Shown: piece after piece, positions 1 through 7,778 of the stretch | Layout: each line of letters starts with the position of its first letter | How positions within the stretch are numbered: the stretch's first letter is position 1 | From: Persephonella atlantica | GTDB lineage: Bacteria; Aquificota; Aquificia; Aquificales; Hydrogenothermaceae | Reading direction: 5' to 3' | Assembly: GCF_016617615.1 (NCBI RefSeq) | Contig: NZ_JAACYA010000002.1 | Coordinates: 434,001 to 498,000 of the forward strand | DNA length: 64,000 nucleotides | Notes under the pieces: generated by a model | Told to the model about the DNA's origin: nothing | Databases searched by the model: none | The model's input: the letters and a program-made list of their open reading frames with translations, nothing else | Made by a program: the position numbers and the translations under genes

Positions 1-159
1 AAAATAAACGGCATACGGATACAGGGGACTTTCTTTATCCACACTGCTGAAACATTTATAAGCTGACAGGAACTTCTCCTGTTCAAACAGCCTGTAGCAT
101 TCTTCAAAGGCTAAAGACAGATAAAAAAATGACAGAAATACTATAAAAACTTTGCTCAT
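1..159 (-). CDS. Secreted TPR-like protein, N-terminal fragment
   Basis: The reading frame opens with ATG and runs off the left edge of the window, so only the first 53 residues are visible. Residues 1-18 form a hydrophobic signal peptide (MSKVFIVFLSFFYLSLAF). The following EECYRLFEQEKFLSAYKCF resembles the first helix pair of a tetratricopeptide repeat, as in periplasmic TPR proteins or the start of soluble lytic transglycosylases. Its ATG overlaps the TGA of the histidine kinase gene (ATGA), so it is the last visible gene of the five-gene leftward operon and is probably translationally coupled to the kinase. Function cannot be assigned from the fragment. Confidence 0.6.
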   Translation of the reverse strand, partial: MSKVFIVFLSFFYLSLAFEECYRLFEQEKFLSAYKCFSSVDKESPLYPYAVYF

Positions 160-1754
160 CTTATCTTAAGATCAATAATAAATTTAGTCCCCTTTCCTTC
201 TTCCGTTTCCATACTTATAGCTCCACCGTGACTGAAGACTATCTTATACACCATAGGAAGTCCCAGACCTGTTCCTTTTGTTTTTGTTGTAAAAAAAGGC
301 TGAAATATTCTATCCCTGTTTTCTTCGGAAATTCCAGTTCCATTATCTTCAACTGTAAGCCTTGCTACAGTGTGTTCCCTTGTTTTGATATATTTTGTTT
401 CCACCTTTATGTATCTATCTTTTTCGTCTTTTTCCCTCAAAGCATCAATACTGTTTAAAATCAGATTGAATATAACCTGTTTCATAAGATTTCTATCAAA
501 GAAAAATGGAGGAAGGCTCCTATCAAAATGGAGAATAAGTTTTATATTTTCATCTTCCATATCTGGTTTGAGCAGTATTACAGCCTTTTCCACTTCACTA
601 TTAAAATCTCCTATCTCAAACTTCGGCTCTATAAGTTTTGAAAAGTTCAGAAAAGACACAGTCATCCTATTTAGCCTGTTTACTTCATCTGTTATAACAC
701 CTGAAAATTCCTTCACAAGCTCGTTATCAATGTTTTCCTTTAGATAGCTGGCAGCATTACCTATTGCATACAGGGCATTTTTTACCTCGTGGGCAATTTT
801 TGCACTCATCTCTCCCATTGTAGCCATACAGTTTAGAGTTTCCCTTTCTCTGTGGGCTTCATCTAACTTTCTCAAATATTCCTTCAGGGAAGCAACCATC
901 ATATAGAAGGAGTAATTCAGCTGACTGATTTCATCTCCAGACAGCTCACTGAACTTCTCACAGGATGGACATTCTTTGAGAGACAGTTCTCCCATTTCTA
1001 TCAGTATCCTGTCTGGATTGTCTCCAACAAGCCAGCACTGGTCTGCCACATTTTTTATACAGCTTTTATCTTCCTTTCCTATGGTCTCAACAGGACTTAT
1101 ATCAAGCTCTGAGCTGTCTATATAGGTTGATGTTATGCTCATAATTTTGTTTTTTAGATTTATCAGAGGCTGGGACATGTAACCTGATATAACAAACACA
1201 CCGGCAAATGATACAAGGATTACAAGGACAGCTATTGCCATTGTCTGTACTACTATTTTCAGTATCTCCCTGTCTATAGAGAACTTCAGAAGATTAAGAT
1301 CATAGCTGGCAACAACATAACCCACACTGTCTCTATCCACCTTTACAGGATAGTACAATGTGAGGATATTCCTGTTTTTTTCTGTAAAAGGTATGTTTCT
1401 GAACTTTTTCAGCAGTTTTTTATTTATAAATCCTAAATTTGATATGTCTGTGTTTCCTATAATCCTACCGTCGGTATCTAAAACAGACACATAAAACACA
1501 GAAGGAAGACCGTCAATCTTTTTTACCATCTCATCTATCTTTTCTAAATTTCTGAGAACAAAGCTGTCTTTGTAGCTCTCCACTATATTTTTAATGTTTT
1601 CCACGGTGTTCTGTTTTTTCTCTTTGAGGAGCTTCTGCTCAAAACTAAGTGCTGTAAACAGTATTGCCCCAAGAAGAACAAACAGTATATAAATAGATGT
1701 TGCAAGGGCAACCTTCCATCTTATAGAAAGTTTCTTAAAATAATCCAGCGTCAT
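156..1754 (-). CDS. Sensor histidine kinase with Cys-rich linker
   Basis: Membrane sensor kinase of 532 residues. TM1 is about residues 15-37 and TM2 about 166-192, enclosing a periplasmic sensory domain of about 125 residues. After TM2 comes a HAMP-like linker that contains C-x7-C...C-x2-C (SCIKNVADQCW and ECPSCEKF), resembling part of the two-CW domain found in some kinases. The H-box is IAHEVKNAL (about residue 320); the ATP-binding domain shows NLILNSIDAL (N box), DNGTGI (G1) and GTGLGL (G2). It follows the binding-protein gene by 3 bases in an operon with two DsrE-like proteins. The natural partner is the NtrC-type regulator encoded divergently just upstream of the operon. Inferred role: sensing a sulfur compound through the periplasmic proteins encoded before it. 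Confidence 0.9.
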   Translation of the reverse strand: MTLDYFKKLSIRWKVALATSIYILFVLLGAILFTALSFEQKLLKEKKQNTVENIKNIVESYKDSFVLRNLEKIDEMVKKIDGLPSVFYVSVLDTDGRIIGNTDISNLGFINKKLLKKFRNIPFTEKNRNILTLYYPVKVDRDSVGYVVASYDLNLLKFSIDREILKIVVQTMAIAVLVILVSFAGVFVISGYMSQPLINLKNKIMSITSTYIDSSELDISPVETIGKEDKSCIKNVADQCWLVGDNPDRILIEMGELSLKECPSCEKFSELSGDEISQLNYSFYMMVASLKEYLRKLDEAHRERETLNCMATMGEMSAKIAHEVKNALYAIGNAASYLKENIDNELVKEFSGVITDEVNRLNRMTVSFLNFSKLIEPKFEIGDFNSEVEKAVILLKPDMEDENIKLILHFDRSLPPFFFDRNLMKQVIFNLILNSIDALREKDEKDRYIKVETKYIKTREHTVARLTVEDNGTGISEENRDRIFQPFFTTKTKGTGLGLPMVYKIVFSHGGAISMETEEGKGTKFIIDLKIR

Positions 1755-1757
1755 CTC

Positions 1758-2576
1758 TCACTGAAGAAGGGGATACTGGGATAGTATGTTATTATAATCT
1801 TTAACAATACTGAACATACTTCTGTCAGGCTTTTCAAAACCATCAATCCCTATCTGCCTCAAAACTTCCCTGTCCTTTAGAGAATACAGTATGTCTGTTA
1901 TCTTTTTTCGCAAATTTTCAGGCAGATCTCCGTGAACAGCAACCACATAACGGGGAACATATGGAGACTTTGCTATTATCTTTATCCCTTTTCCTAAAAA
2001 TTTCTGGGCAGATTCCTCTTTTACTCCTGCTGCATCTGCAAGGCCAGATATAACAGAAAGTATAGCAGCCTTATCACTGCCAGAGTTCCACATGTCTGAT
2101 ATGTCTGTGTATCTGATTCCATTTTTACTCAGTATGTACAGAGGCATAACACAGTTACTGGCACATATACTGCTGCCGAGGGTTATTTTTTTTCCTTTAA
2201 GCTGTTTCACTGATTTTATACTGCTGTCTTCTCTGACTACTATAACCCCAGCTTCTACAACATGTCCCTTAATCTTTACAACTGCAGCAGCATAAACGTT
2301 ATGTTTCTCAGCTATCTTGTAATAAACAACAGGACAGCTTATGGATATGTCCACAGTGTTTTCCTCATAAAACTGTAGCATATCTGTGTATTTACCGAAA
2401 ATCTTTAGCTTTATACCTACTCCCAATCTCTCTGACAGATAGTCAGACAGAGCTTTAAATCTCCTGTACTCTTCAACAGGATTTCCAGAAGAAAGAACGG
2501 CCAGAATCAGCCGTTCAGATGCAAAGGAGGAATAAATGAAGGCAAAAAACAACAGGAGCCCTGCTGCCACTCTCAT
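1758..2576 (-). CDS. PhnD-like periplasmic substrate-binding protein
   Basis: Periplasmic protein of 272 residues with a signal peptide (about residues 1-19, ending YSSFAS). The fold signature is that of the phosphate/phosphonate binding-protein family (PhnD, PF12974): early LAVLSSGNPVEEYRRFKALSDYL, VDISISCPVVYY, SVKQLKGKKITLGS, and a late helical tail. No ABC permease or ATPase is adjacent. It lies between a DsrE-like gene (4-base overlap) and the histidine kinase (3-base gap), so it probably presents a ligand to the kinase and does not serve transport. Two cysteines in SSICASNCVMP sit at the predicted cleft edge. The ligand is unknown; given the neighbouring sox operon a sulfur oxyanion is more plausible than phosphonate. 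Confidence 0.8.
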   Translation of the reverse strand: MRVAAGLLLFFAFIYSSFASERLILAVLSSGNPVEEYRRFKALSDYLSERLGVGIKLKIFGKYTDMLQFYEENTVDISISCPVVYYKIAEKHNVYAAAVVKIKGHVVEAGVIVVREDSSIKSVKQLKGKKITLGSSICASNCVMPLYILSKNGIRYTDISDMWNSGSDKAAILSVISGLADAAGVKEESAQKFLGKGIKIIAKSPYVPRYVVAVHGDLPENLRKKITDILYSLKDREVLRQIGIDGFEKPDRSMFSIVKDYNNILSQYPLLQ

Positions 2577-3085
2577 TTTTTCTTACCGTATTTAGATTTT
2601 ACAGCTGAAAAATCGTGAACAATAGCCGGGACAAGTCTGTATCCTTCTTCCTGAAGGGCAGCTAATTTTGCAACACCTGCAGGAGTAAGAATCACAAAGG
2701 ATGGAAAATCTTCTTTATCAAAACCAAATGCTTTAGCAGCGTTATAACATACATAAAACTTTACTCCGTAACTTTCGTGGAAGTTTTTTATTCTCTCTAC
2801 AATCTCACTGAAATACTTTTTGTTCTGTTTTGCAAAAACAGGAACTTCTGCCCCATGACTTACAACAGCTATATCAACTTCCTCAAGTGGAGCATACTCT
2901 TCATAAGCTTTTATATGATTTCTAAGGTGGTTAAGGGCTTTACTTACAGCCTCTGGACTCTGGAGATTCCAGTCATAAACGACCTTTAAAGAGGGATAGG
3001 TAGAGTCTGAAATCTCAAGCTTTGCCCCTTTTTCTCCTGCATATACAGAAAATACAATCAGTAGTAATAACAGAATTATTCTCAT
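2573..3085 (-). CDS. Periplasmic DsrE-family protein (copy 2)
   Basis: Secreted protein of 170 residues with a signal peptide ending near YAGEKG. The body matches the DsrE/DsrF/TusD fold: DIAVVSHGAEVPVF (beta strand plus HG turn), a helix with KNFHESYGVKFYVCYNAAKAFG, where Cys113 occupies the position of the conserved sulfur-carrying Cys, then the FVILTPAGVAKLAALQEEGY helix. DsrE-type proteins bind and relay persulfide sulfur, usually in the cytoplasm, so an exported form is less common. It overlaps the binding-protein start by 4 bases (ATGA) and follows the first DsrE-like gene by 11 bases. Inferred role: sulfane-sulfur capture feeding the sensor system. Confidence 0.75.
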   Translation of the reverse strand: MRIILLLLLIVFSVYAGEKGAKLEISDSTYPSLKVVYDWNLQSPEAVSKALNHLRNHIKAYEEYAPLEEVDIAVVSHGAEVPVFAKQNKKYFSEIVERIKNFHESYGVKFYVCYNAAKAFGFDKEDFPSFVILTPAGVAKLAALQEEGYRLVPAIVHDFSAVKSKYGKKK

Positions 3086-3096
3086 GCCATACCTCC

Positions 3097-3561
3097 TTAC
3101 TGGAGTAGGATGTATGCATAACCTCTGTTCTGCCAGTTAACAAGACTTTCTAAAGCTGAGTAAACAGGTTTAACAAAATCGTAGATGTTGTCTTCAGATA
3201 TACCCCGGGCTTTGAGTCCCAGACTGCATATCTCAAATCTTACCCCGTAGAACTTCACCAGATTTTCAAGCCTCTCTTTAAACTCTTTCTGTCTCTTCAT
3301 CAGCTCTTCATCAGAGTATGGAGATTTCTGTAAATTTTTTATGAAAAATCTGTACCCATTTCCGTGTATAACCACGACTACCTTCAGCTCTTCAAGTCTG
3401 TCTCTGTAATGCTGTATGTTTGATGACAGGCCTTTTAACAAAAACCCTTCAAACTCCCTGATGTCTCCTGACCTAAAATCAACAACTACCCTGTGGACAT
3501 CCTGTGAAAAAGCAGAAAAGTAAAGGAGAAAAAATACTAAAAAGCCGAACACTCTGCCCAT
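3097..3561 (-). CDS. Periplasmic DsrE-family protein (copy 1)
   Basis: First gene of the leftward sensory operon. It has 154 residues with a signal peptide (residues 1-20, ending FSAFSQ). It shows the same architecture as the next gene: LKVVVVIHGNGYRFFIKN, then KFYGVRFEICSLGLKARG with a single Cys112 at the equivalent position, then a final helix around SLVNWQNRGY. It is a divergent paralogue of the following gene, not a recent duplicate. Its promoter must lie in the 117-base divergent region shared with the response regulator gene, so regulator and sensors can be co-controlled. Substrate is unknown; the family suggests protein-bound persulfide chemistry. Confidence 0.75.
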   Translation of the reverse strand: MGRVFGFLVFFLLYFSAFSQDVHRVVVDFRSGDIREFEGFLLKGLSSNIQHYRDRLEELKVVVVIHGNGYRFFIKNLQKSPYSDEELMKRQKEFKERLENLVKFYGVRFEICSLGLKARGISEDNIYDFVKPVYSALESLVNWQNRGYAYILLQ

Positions 3562-3618
3562 TATCCTGCTCCTTATAATTTTTTATATGAAGTATAACAT
3601 TATGATTAATACATAAAA

Positions 3619-3647
3619 TTGTCAATTTATAAAATTGGACATAAACT
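3619..3647 (+). promoter_or_regulatory. Putative sigma-70 promoter of the NtrC-type gene
   Basis: TTGTCA (3619-3624), 17 bases, TAAACT (3642-3647): 5/6 and 4/6 matches to -35 and -10 boxes, about 30 bases ahead of the start codon. An imperfect inverted repeat, TGTCAATTT...AAATTGGACA, overlaps it and could be an operator. This is prediction by eye only. Confidence 0.35.
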
Positions 3648-3678
3648 ATTAATACTAAAGCTACTGAGGTAAGAAAAA

Positions 3679-5007
3679 TTGCAGAGAATACTGCTTATAG
3701 ACGATGAGGAGAGCATTTTAAAGGTTATTAAGAGATTTTTAGAGGATAACGGCTTTTATGTTGATACAGCAAAAACAAAGAAAGAAGCCATACAGAAATT
3801 AAGAAACAGCTATGACATAATACTAAGCGATTACAGACTTCCTGACGGAACAGGAACAGAAATTTTAGAGCTTTTCAGGAAAAAAGACAGGAACACTCCA
3901 TTTATCATAATCACAGCTTACGGCTCAATCAACGGAGCAGTTGAAGCAATGCAAAAAGGGGCTTCCCACTACATTGCAAAACCTATCGATGCAAACAACC
4001 TCCTGAAGATTATACACTTTCTGTTAGAAAAAAGAGAAAAAAGCAGTAGTGAGTTTTCTGACAGTTTTGCTGGCATTATAGGAAAGTCTCCATTAATGAA
4101 AGAGCTGTTCAAGGAGATTGATATTGTCAGCAAAAGTGAGTCAACTGTTCTTATAGAAGGGGAGAGCGGAACAGGAAAGGAGCTTGTAGCAAGGGCTATA
4201 CATTCTTTATCAAACAGAAAAGACAATCCTTTTGTAGCCCTGAACTGTTCAGCTATACCTGTGGAACTGTTTGAAAACGAGCTGTTTGGCCACGAAAAAG
4301 GAGCATATACAGGAGCTTCAGGACAGACAAAAGGAAAAATAGAGCTGGCAGGAGAAGGGACACTGTTCCTTGATGAAGTTGGAGAACTTGACCTTATCTC
4401 ACAGGCTAAACTTCTCAGAGTTTTGCAGGAAAGAGAGTTTTACAGGCTTGGAGGAACAAAAACCGTCCCAGTTAAATGCAGGATAATAGCAGCGACAAAC
4501 AGAAATTTAGAAAAAATGGTAGAGGAAGGAAAGTTTAGAGAAGACCTGTTTTACAGAATAAATGTAGTTCATCTTAAAGTTCCGCCCCTCAGAGAAAGGA
4601 GGGAAGACATACCTCTTCTTGCAAAATATTTCCTTGAAAAGTATTCAAGACTGAATGGAAAACAGATACTCTATATAGACCCTGAGGCAATGGAAATTCT
4701 GAAAAACTATCACTGGAAAGGAAATGTAAGGGAGCTGGAAAATGCCATTGAAAGAGCAGTGGTTATGTGCCAGCACGACACAATAATGACAGAACACCTA
4801 CCGCCTAGAATTGTCAGAAACAAAGCAGAAGAAAAACAGCAAATTGTCTCTGGAGAGATAAACCTTTTAGAGTTAGAAAAAAGGGTGATACTTAAGGCTT
4901 TAGAAGAAACAGGCTGGAACCAGACAAAGGCAGCACAGAAATTGGGAATCTCAAGAAAACAGCTCAGAACAAAGATGAAAAACTTTGGACTGCTTCAGAG
5001 CAGATAA
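3679..5007 (+). CDS. NtrC-family sigma-54 response regulator
   Basis: Regulator of 442 residues. The receiver domain (1-120) has the acidic pair at D8/D9, phosphoacceptor D51 in ILSDYRLPDG and K at AYIAKP-like HYIAKPID. The AAA+ domain (about 132-370) has Walker A GESGTGKE, the sigma-54 contact loop GAYTGA (Tyr in place of the usual Phe, tolerated in the family), Walker B TLFLDEVGEL and the arginine finger region FREDLFYRINV. A Fis-type HTH closes the protein (TGWNQTKAAQKLGISRKQLR). The start is TTG with GAGG 8 bases upstream; no ATG gives the full receiver domain. Two dyads and a -24/-12 promoter follow directly, before soxX, so the sox operon is the obvious target. Partner: the divergently encoded histidine kinase. 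Confidence 0.95.
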   Translation: MQRILLIDDEESILKVIKRFLEDNGFYVDTAKTKKEAIQKLRNSYDIILSDYRLPDGTGTEILELFRKKDRNTPFIIITAYGSINGAVEAMQKGASHYIAKPIDANNLLKIIHFLLEKREKSSSEFSDSFAGIIGKSPLMKELFKEIDIVSKSESTVLIEGESGTGKELVARAIHSLSNRKDNPFVALNCSAIPVELFENELFGHEKGAYTGASGQTKGKIELAGEGTLFLDEVGELDLISQAKLLRVLQEREFYRLGGTKTVPVKCRIIAATNRNLEKMVEEGKFREDLFYRINVVHLKVPPLRERREDIPLLAKYFLEKYSRLNGKQILYIDPEAMEILKNYHWKGNVRELENAIERAVVMCQHDTIMTEHLPPRIVRNKAEEKQQIVSGEINLLELEKRVILKALEETGWNQTKAAQKLGISRKQLRTKMKNFGLLQSR

Positions 5008-5009
5008 TC

Positions 5010-5057
5010 TGTCCCATCTGGGACAACTAAAATACATCATCTGTCCCATCTGGGACA
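5010..5057 (+). promoter_or_regulatory. Twin enhancer sites (UAS) for the NtrC-type regulator
   Basis: Two identical perfect dyads TGTCCC-ATCT-GGGACA at 5010-5025 and 5042-5057, start-to-start 32 bases, i.e. three helical turns on the same DNA face. They begin 3 bases after the stop codon of the NtrC-type gene and lie about 75-120 bases upstream of the -24/-12 element, the usual distance for enhancer binding by this family. I saw no third copy near the sensory operon. Confidence 0.8.
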
Positions 5058-5129
5058 GTGAAGATAGAGACAAAACCATCACGCATAAAAAATCAATATA
5101 ATCCAACAACTTACAATATAAAAAACTTT

Positions 5130-5145
5130 TGGCACATCTGTTGCT
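5130..5145 (+). promoter_or_regulatory. Sigma-54 (-24/-12) promoter of the sox operon
   Basis: TGGCAC-ATCTG-TTGCT matches the RpoN consensus TGGCACN5TTGCW at every defined position. GG (5131-5132) and GC (5143-5144) are exactly 12 bases apart. Transcription would start near 5156, leaving a leader of about 20 bases with the AAAGGAGG ribosome site of soxX at 5161-5168. Confidence 0.88.
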
Positions 5146-5175
5146 TTTATAAAAAGCAAAAAAGGAGGTTCGCAG

Positions 5176-5697
5176 ATGAAGTCGTCAACACTACTTCTTT
5201 TTATGCCTGCCCTGTTAATCCTCTTCTTTGCAGGAGAAGGTAAAGCAGGAAAAATTGAGTTTGAGCATCCAGATGCAAAAGAGATTATGATGAGTGATAT
5301 TCCACCGGGACCAAGGCATTATGCTGTTCCTTCCAACTGTAAGTTAGACAGCCCTGCATTTATAAAAAAGATGGCACAAAAAGGGAAAAAACTGTTTAAC
5401 AACAAAAAGGCTGCAAACTGCGTTGCCTGTCACTGTGCTCCCGGTTCTAAAGGCTGTGGAAACATAGGACCTAACCTTGCCCATTACAGAAGTACACTGA
5501 TGAAAGCTCCATATCTTGGTAATCAGAAAAAAACTGTATCATGGCTGTTCCAGAGAATTGCAGACTACAGGGTACAGATTCCTCCAGAGTATAAGAAAGA
5601 GCCATACTACAACATCATGACAGTAAACCTTACAACAGGAAAGCTGTCTTACGACGACGTCTGTGCATTAGCAGCATTCCTGCTTTCACTGGAGTAA
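5176..5697 (+). CDS. soxX: SoxX, c-type cytochrome of thiosulfate oxidation
   Basis: Monohaem cytochrome subunit of the SoxXA complex, which joins thiosulfate oxidatively to the SoxY carrier cysteine in the periplasm. It has 173 residues: signal peptide about 1-24, one haem site CVACH near residue 92 inside NCVACHCAPGS, and the GNIGPNLAHY and LAAFLLSLE segments typical of SoxX. A probable distal Met ligand lies in YNIMTVNL. It is the first gene of the operon behind the sigma-54 promoter, with ribosome site AAAGGAGG 7 bases before ATG. Its partner soxA lies four genes downstream in the same operon. Confidence 0.9.
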   Translation: MKSSTLLLFMPALLILFFAGEGKAGKIEFEHPDAKEIMMSDIPPGPRHYAVPSNCKLDSPAFIKKMAQKGKKLFNNKKAANCVACHCAPGSKGCGNIGPNLAHYRSTLMKAPYLGNQKKTVSWLFQRIADYRVQIPPEYKKEPYYNIMTVNLTTGKLSYDDVCALAAFLLSLE

Positions 5698-5700
5698 AAA

Positions 5701-6138
5701 ATGAGAAAGGTTGTCTTCCTTCTTCTTATTGTAGTTTCTTCCTCCTTTGGAGAAATAAAGTGGTATGGACTGAACGATGGATTTCAAAAGGCAATAAAGG
5801 AGAAGAAGCTGATTATGATTTATATCTACTCTCCAAAATGTCATTACTGCAAGAGGATGGAAGCAACAACCTTTAAAGACAAGCAGGTTCAGAAAGTCAT
5901 AAACAGATATTTTGTCCCTATAAAGGTAAGGAAATGTTCAGAAGATGGGATGTTTGTAAAGGAAGAATACGGATACATGGGAACTCCAACCTTTCACTTT
6001 ATAAAACCTGACGGAAACAAGATAAAGGGAATATTTGGAGCATGGCCTAAGGAAGAGTTTTTGAAGATACTGAAGTATTTCTACACAGGAGCTTACAAAA
6101 CAAAATCAATGACAGACTACTTTATGGAAGAACAATAA
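5701..6138 (+). CDS. Periplasmic thioredoxin-like protein (SoxW-like)
   Basis: Secreted thioredoxin-fold protein of 145 residues. It has a signal peptide about 1-17, the redox motif SPKCHYCKRME (CxxC about residues 43-46), and cis-Pro segment MGTPTFHFIKPDG. This is the DUF255/thioredoxin_7-like family also called SoxW in Sox clusters, where it keeps SoxY or other periplasmic thiols reduced. It starts 3 bases after soxX stops and precedes soxY, so a role in reducing the SoxYZ carrier is inferred. An extra Cys lies in VRKCSEDG. There is no CcdA/SoxV-type membrane reductant donor in the window. Confidence 0.8.
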   Translation: MRKVVFLLLIVVSSSFGEIKWYGLNDGFQKAIKEKKLIMIYIYSPKCHYCKRMEATTFKDKQVQKVINRYFVPIKVRKCSEDGMFVKEEYGYMGTPTFHFIKPDGNKIKGIFGAWPKEEFLKILKYFYTGAYKTKSMTDYFMEEQ

Positions 6139-6154
6139 AGGAGGTAAATAAACT

Positions 6155-6610
6155 ATGAACAGAAGAAACTTTCTTAAGATGACAGCTGTCGCAGGAGCAG
6201 TTGTTGCAGTCTCCCCAGCTGTGCCTTTAGGCCTTGAAGCAAAAGCTCAGCCTAAAAAGAGAAGTTTTGAAGAAGCCCTCAAAGAGATAACAAAAGGAAA
6301 AAAACCTGTAGAATCCCAGAAAGTAAAGCTGATAGCCCCATCTATAGCAGAAAATGGTGCGGTCGTTCCTGTTAAGGTTGAGGTGGTTGAACCTATAGAA
6401 AATGTGAAAGCCATTCACATAATGGCAGATAAAAACTTTGACCCATGGACATGCAGTGTTCATCTAACACCCCAGAACGGAAAACCATACTTCTCAACGA
6501 GGATAAGACTTGCAAAAACGATGAATGTTTATGCCATAGCTGAGCTGAAAGACGGCTCATTTATTATGGCTAAAAAACCTGTAAAAGTAACCATCGGTGG
6601 ATGTGGATAA
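6155..6610 (+). CDS. soxY: SoxY, sulfur-carrier subunit
   Basis: Carrier protein of 151 residues whose C-terminal flexible arm ends VTIGGCG; the Cys of the GGCG motif bears the thiosulfonate/persulfide intermediates. The N-terminus is a Tat signal, NRRNFLKMTAVAGAVVAV, so it is exported folded with SoxZ. The immunoglobulin-like core is visible in the alternating strands between residues 55 and 145. AAGGAGG stands 9 bases ahead of ATG. It is encoded directly before soxZ. Confidence 0.93.
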   Translation: MNRRNFLKMTAVAGAVVAVSPAVPLGLEAKAQPKKRSFEEALKEITKGKKPVESQKVKLIAPSIAENGAVVPVKVEVVEPIENVKAIHIMADKNFDPWTCSVHLTPQNGKPYFSTRIRLAKTMNVYAIAELKDGSFIMAKKPVKVTIGGCG

Positions 6611-6630
6611 TAAAAAAGGAGGAAATAAAG

Positions 6631-6960
6631 ATGGGAAGAACAGCATTAATAAAACTAAGACCAAGAAGATACAAAAAAGGAGACTTAGTAAGGGTTGACT
6701 CTGTTATTATGCATCCAATGCATACAGGACTGGTAAAGGACAAAAAAACAGGAAAGATTATACCAGCCCACTACATAAACAAAGTAGAGGTCTATTACGG
6801 AGGCGAACTAATCACATCAATAGACGTAAATGCTTCTGTCAGTGCAAACCCATTCTTCTCCTTTTACATAAAAGCTGATAAAAAAGCACCACTGAAAATT
6901 GTTTGGAAAGACAACAAGGGAGAAGTTACAGAAAAAACAGTCAAGATTAAACCCCATTAA
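6631..6960 (+). CDS. soxZ: SoxZ, partner of SoxY
   Basis: Small SoxZ protein of 109 residues that forms the SoxYZ heterodimer and is exported with SoxY, having no signal of its own. Family features: VRVDSVIMHPMHTGLVKD near the N-terminus and the two-sheet core ending with GEVTEKTVKIKP. I start it at the ATG at 6631, which has AAGGAGG 8 bases upstream; an earlier in-frame ATG at 6601 overlaps the soxY end and would add ten non-conserved residues. It belongs to the sox operon. Confidence 0.93.
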   Translation: MGRTALIKLRPRRYKKGDLVRVDSVIMHPMHTGLVKDKKTGKIIPAHYINKVEVYYGGELITSIDVNASVSANPFFSFYIKADKKAPLKIVWKDNKGEVTEKTVKIKPH

Positions 6961-6972
6961 AGGAGGAGAGAA

Positions 6973-7776
6973 ATGAGACTGAAATATATAGCCCTTTTAG
7001 GTATGGCGGTAGCTTTCTCTTCCGCCCTTTATGCTGAAGAAGAGATAGGACAGGCCATATCACCGGAAGACTGGAAACTTTATGAAGAGGGAATAAACCC
7101 GGGAGAAGTATTTGCTGAAGAGGTAGGTGGGAAACTGTTTGAAAAACCTATGGGACCAAAAAATATATCCTGTGCATCCTGCCACACAAAAGATGGAGAC
7201 ATTGAAGAAAGAGTAGCAACAGCTGCAGCCTACTACCCAAAATACGACAAAGATGCAGGAATGATAATAAACCTTGAGCAGAGAATACAGATATGCCAGT
7301 CAAAATATATGGATATGAAACCTTTTTCACTGAAAAGTAAGGAAAATACAGCACTGACCACATACCTTTACTATCTGGCACAGGGAACAAAGATAAATGT
7401 TGATACAACATCTCCCATGGCAAAAGAATATCTGAAATACGGCAGATACATATTCACCCTTAAAAGAGGTGTTAGAAACCTCTCCTGTCAGGTATGTCAT
7501 GAGTTTGCAGCAGGAAAGGTTCTCAGAATGCAGTGGCTTAAACCTTTAGGATTTGAGTACAACGGAATAAAGGGAACAACAGCAGCAGACCACTGGCCAG
7601 CGTTCAGAATGACAAAAAACAAGGTTCAGACACTTCAGCAGAGATTTCAGGGATGTCAGAAACAGGGAGGGCAGAAAAAACTTCCATTAGGTTCAAAAGA
7701 GATGGTAGCCCTTGAGCTTTATGTAAAATCTCTCTCAAACGGAGCTGAGCTGAAAACACCGGGATTGAGGAGGTAG
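6973..7776 (+). CDS. soxA: SoxA, dihaem cytochrome c
   Basis: Catalytic subunit of SoxXA, 267 residues with a signal peptide (about 1-21, ALYAEEE). Two haem sites: CASCH near residue 66 and CQVCH near residue 174. The active-site persulfide-ligated cysteine is the one in LQQRFQGCQKQ, the SoxA signature. Two haem sites make it the dihaem SoxA type. AAAGGAGG lies ahead of the ATG. It is encoded between soxZ and soxB and pairs with SoxX from the operon head. Confidence 0.93.
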   Translation: MRLKYIALLGMAVAFSSALYAEEEIGQAISPEDWKLYEEGINPGEVFAEEVGGKLFEKPMGPKNISCASCHTKDGDIEERVATAAAYYPKYDKDAGMIINLEQRIQICQSKYMDMKPFSLKSKENTALTTYLYYLAQGTKINVDTTSPMAKEYLKYGRYIFTLKRGVRNLSCQVCHEFAAGKVLRMQWLKPLGFEYNGIKGTTAADHWPAFRMTKNKVQTLQQRFQGCQKQGGQKKLPLGSKEMVALELYVKSLSNGAELKTPGLRR

Positions 7777-7778
7777 TT

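Noticed and set aside
3620-3641. Imperfect inverted repeat TGTCAATTT...AAATTGGACA as a third regulator site
   Set aside because: Half-sites share only TGTC/GGACA with the sox dyads, and the spacing differs by 6 bases, so I do not count it as an NtrC-type site; it is mentioned with the promoter only.
5058-5243. Reading frame of 61 codons starting at the second dyad
   Set aside because: It runs through the -24/-12 promoter and into soxX in another frame; composition is not protein-like and the GTG start is part of the dyad flank.
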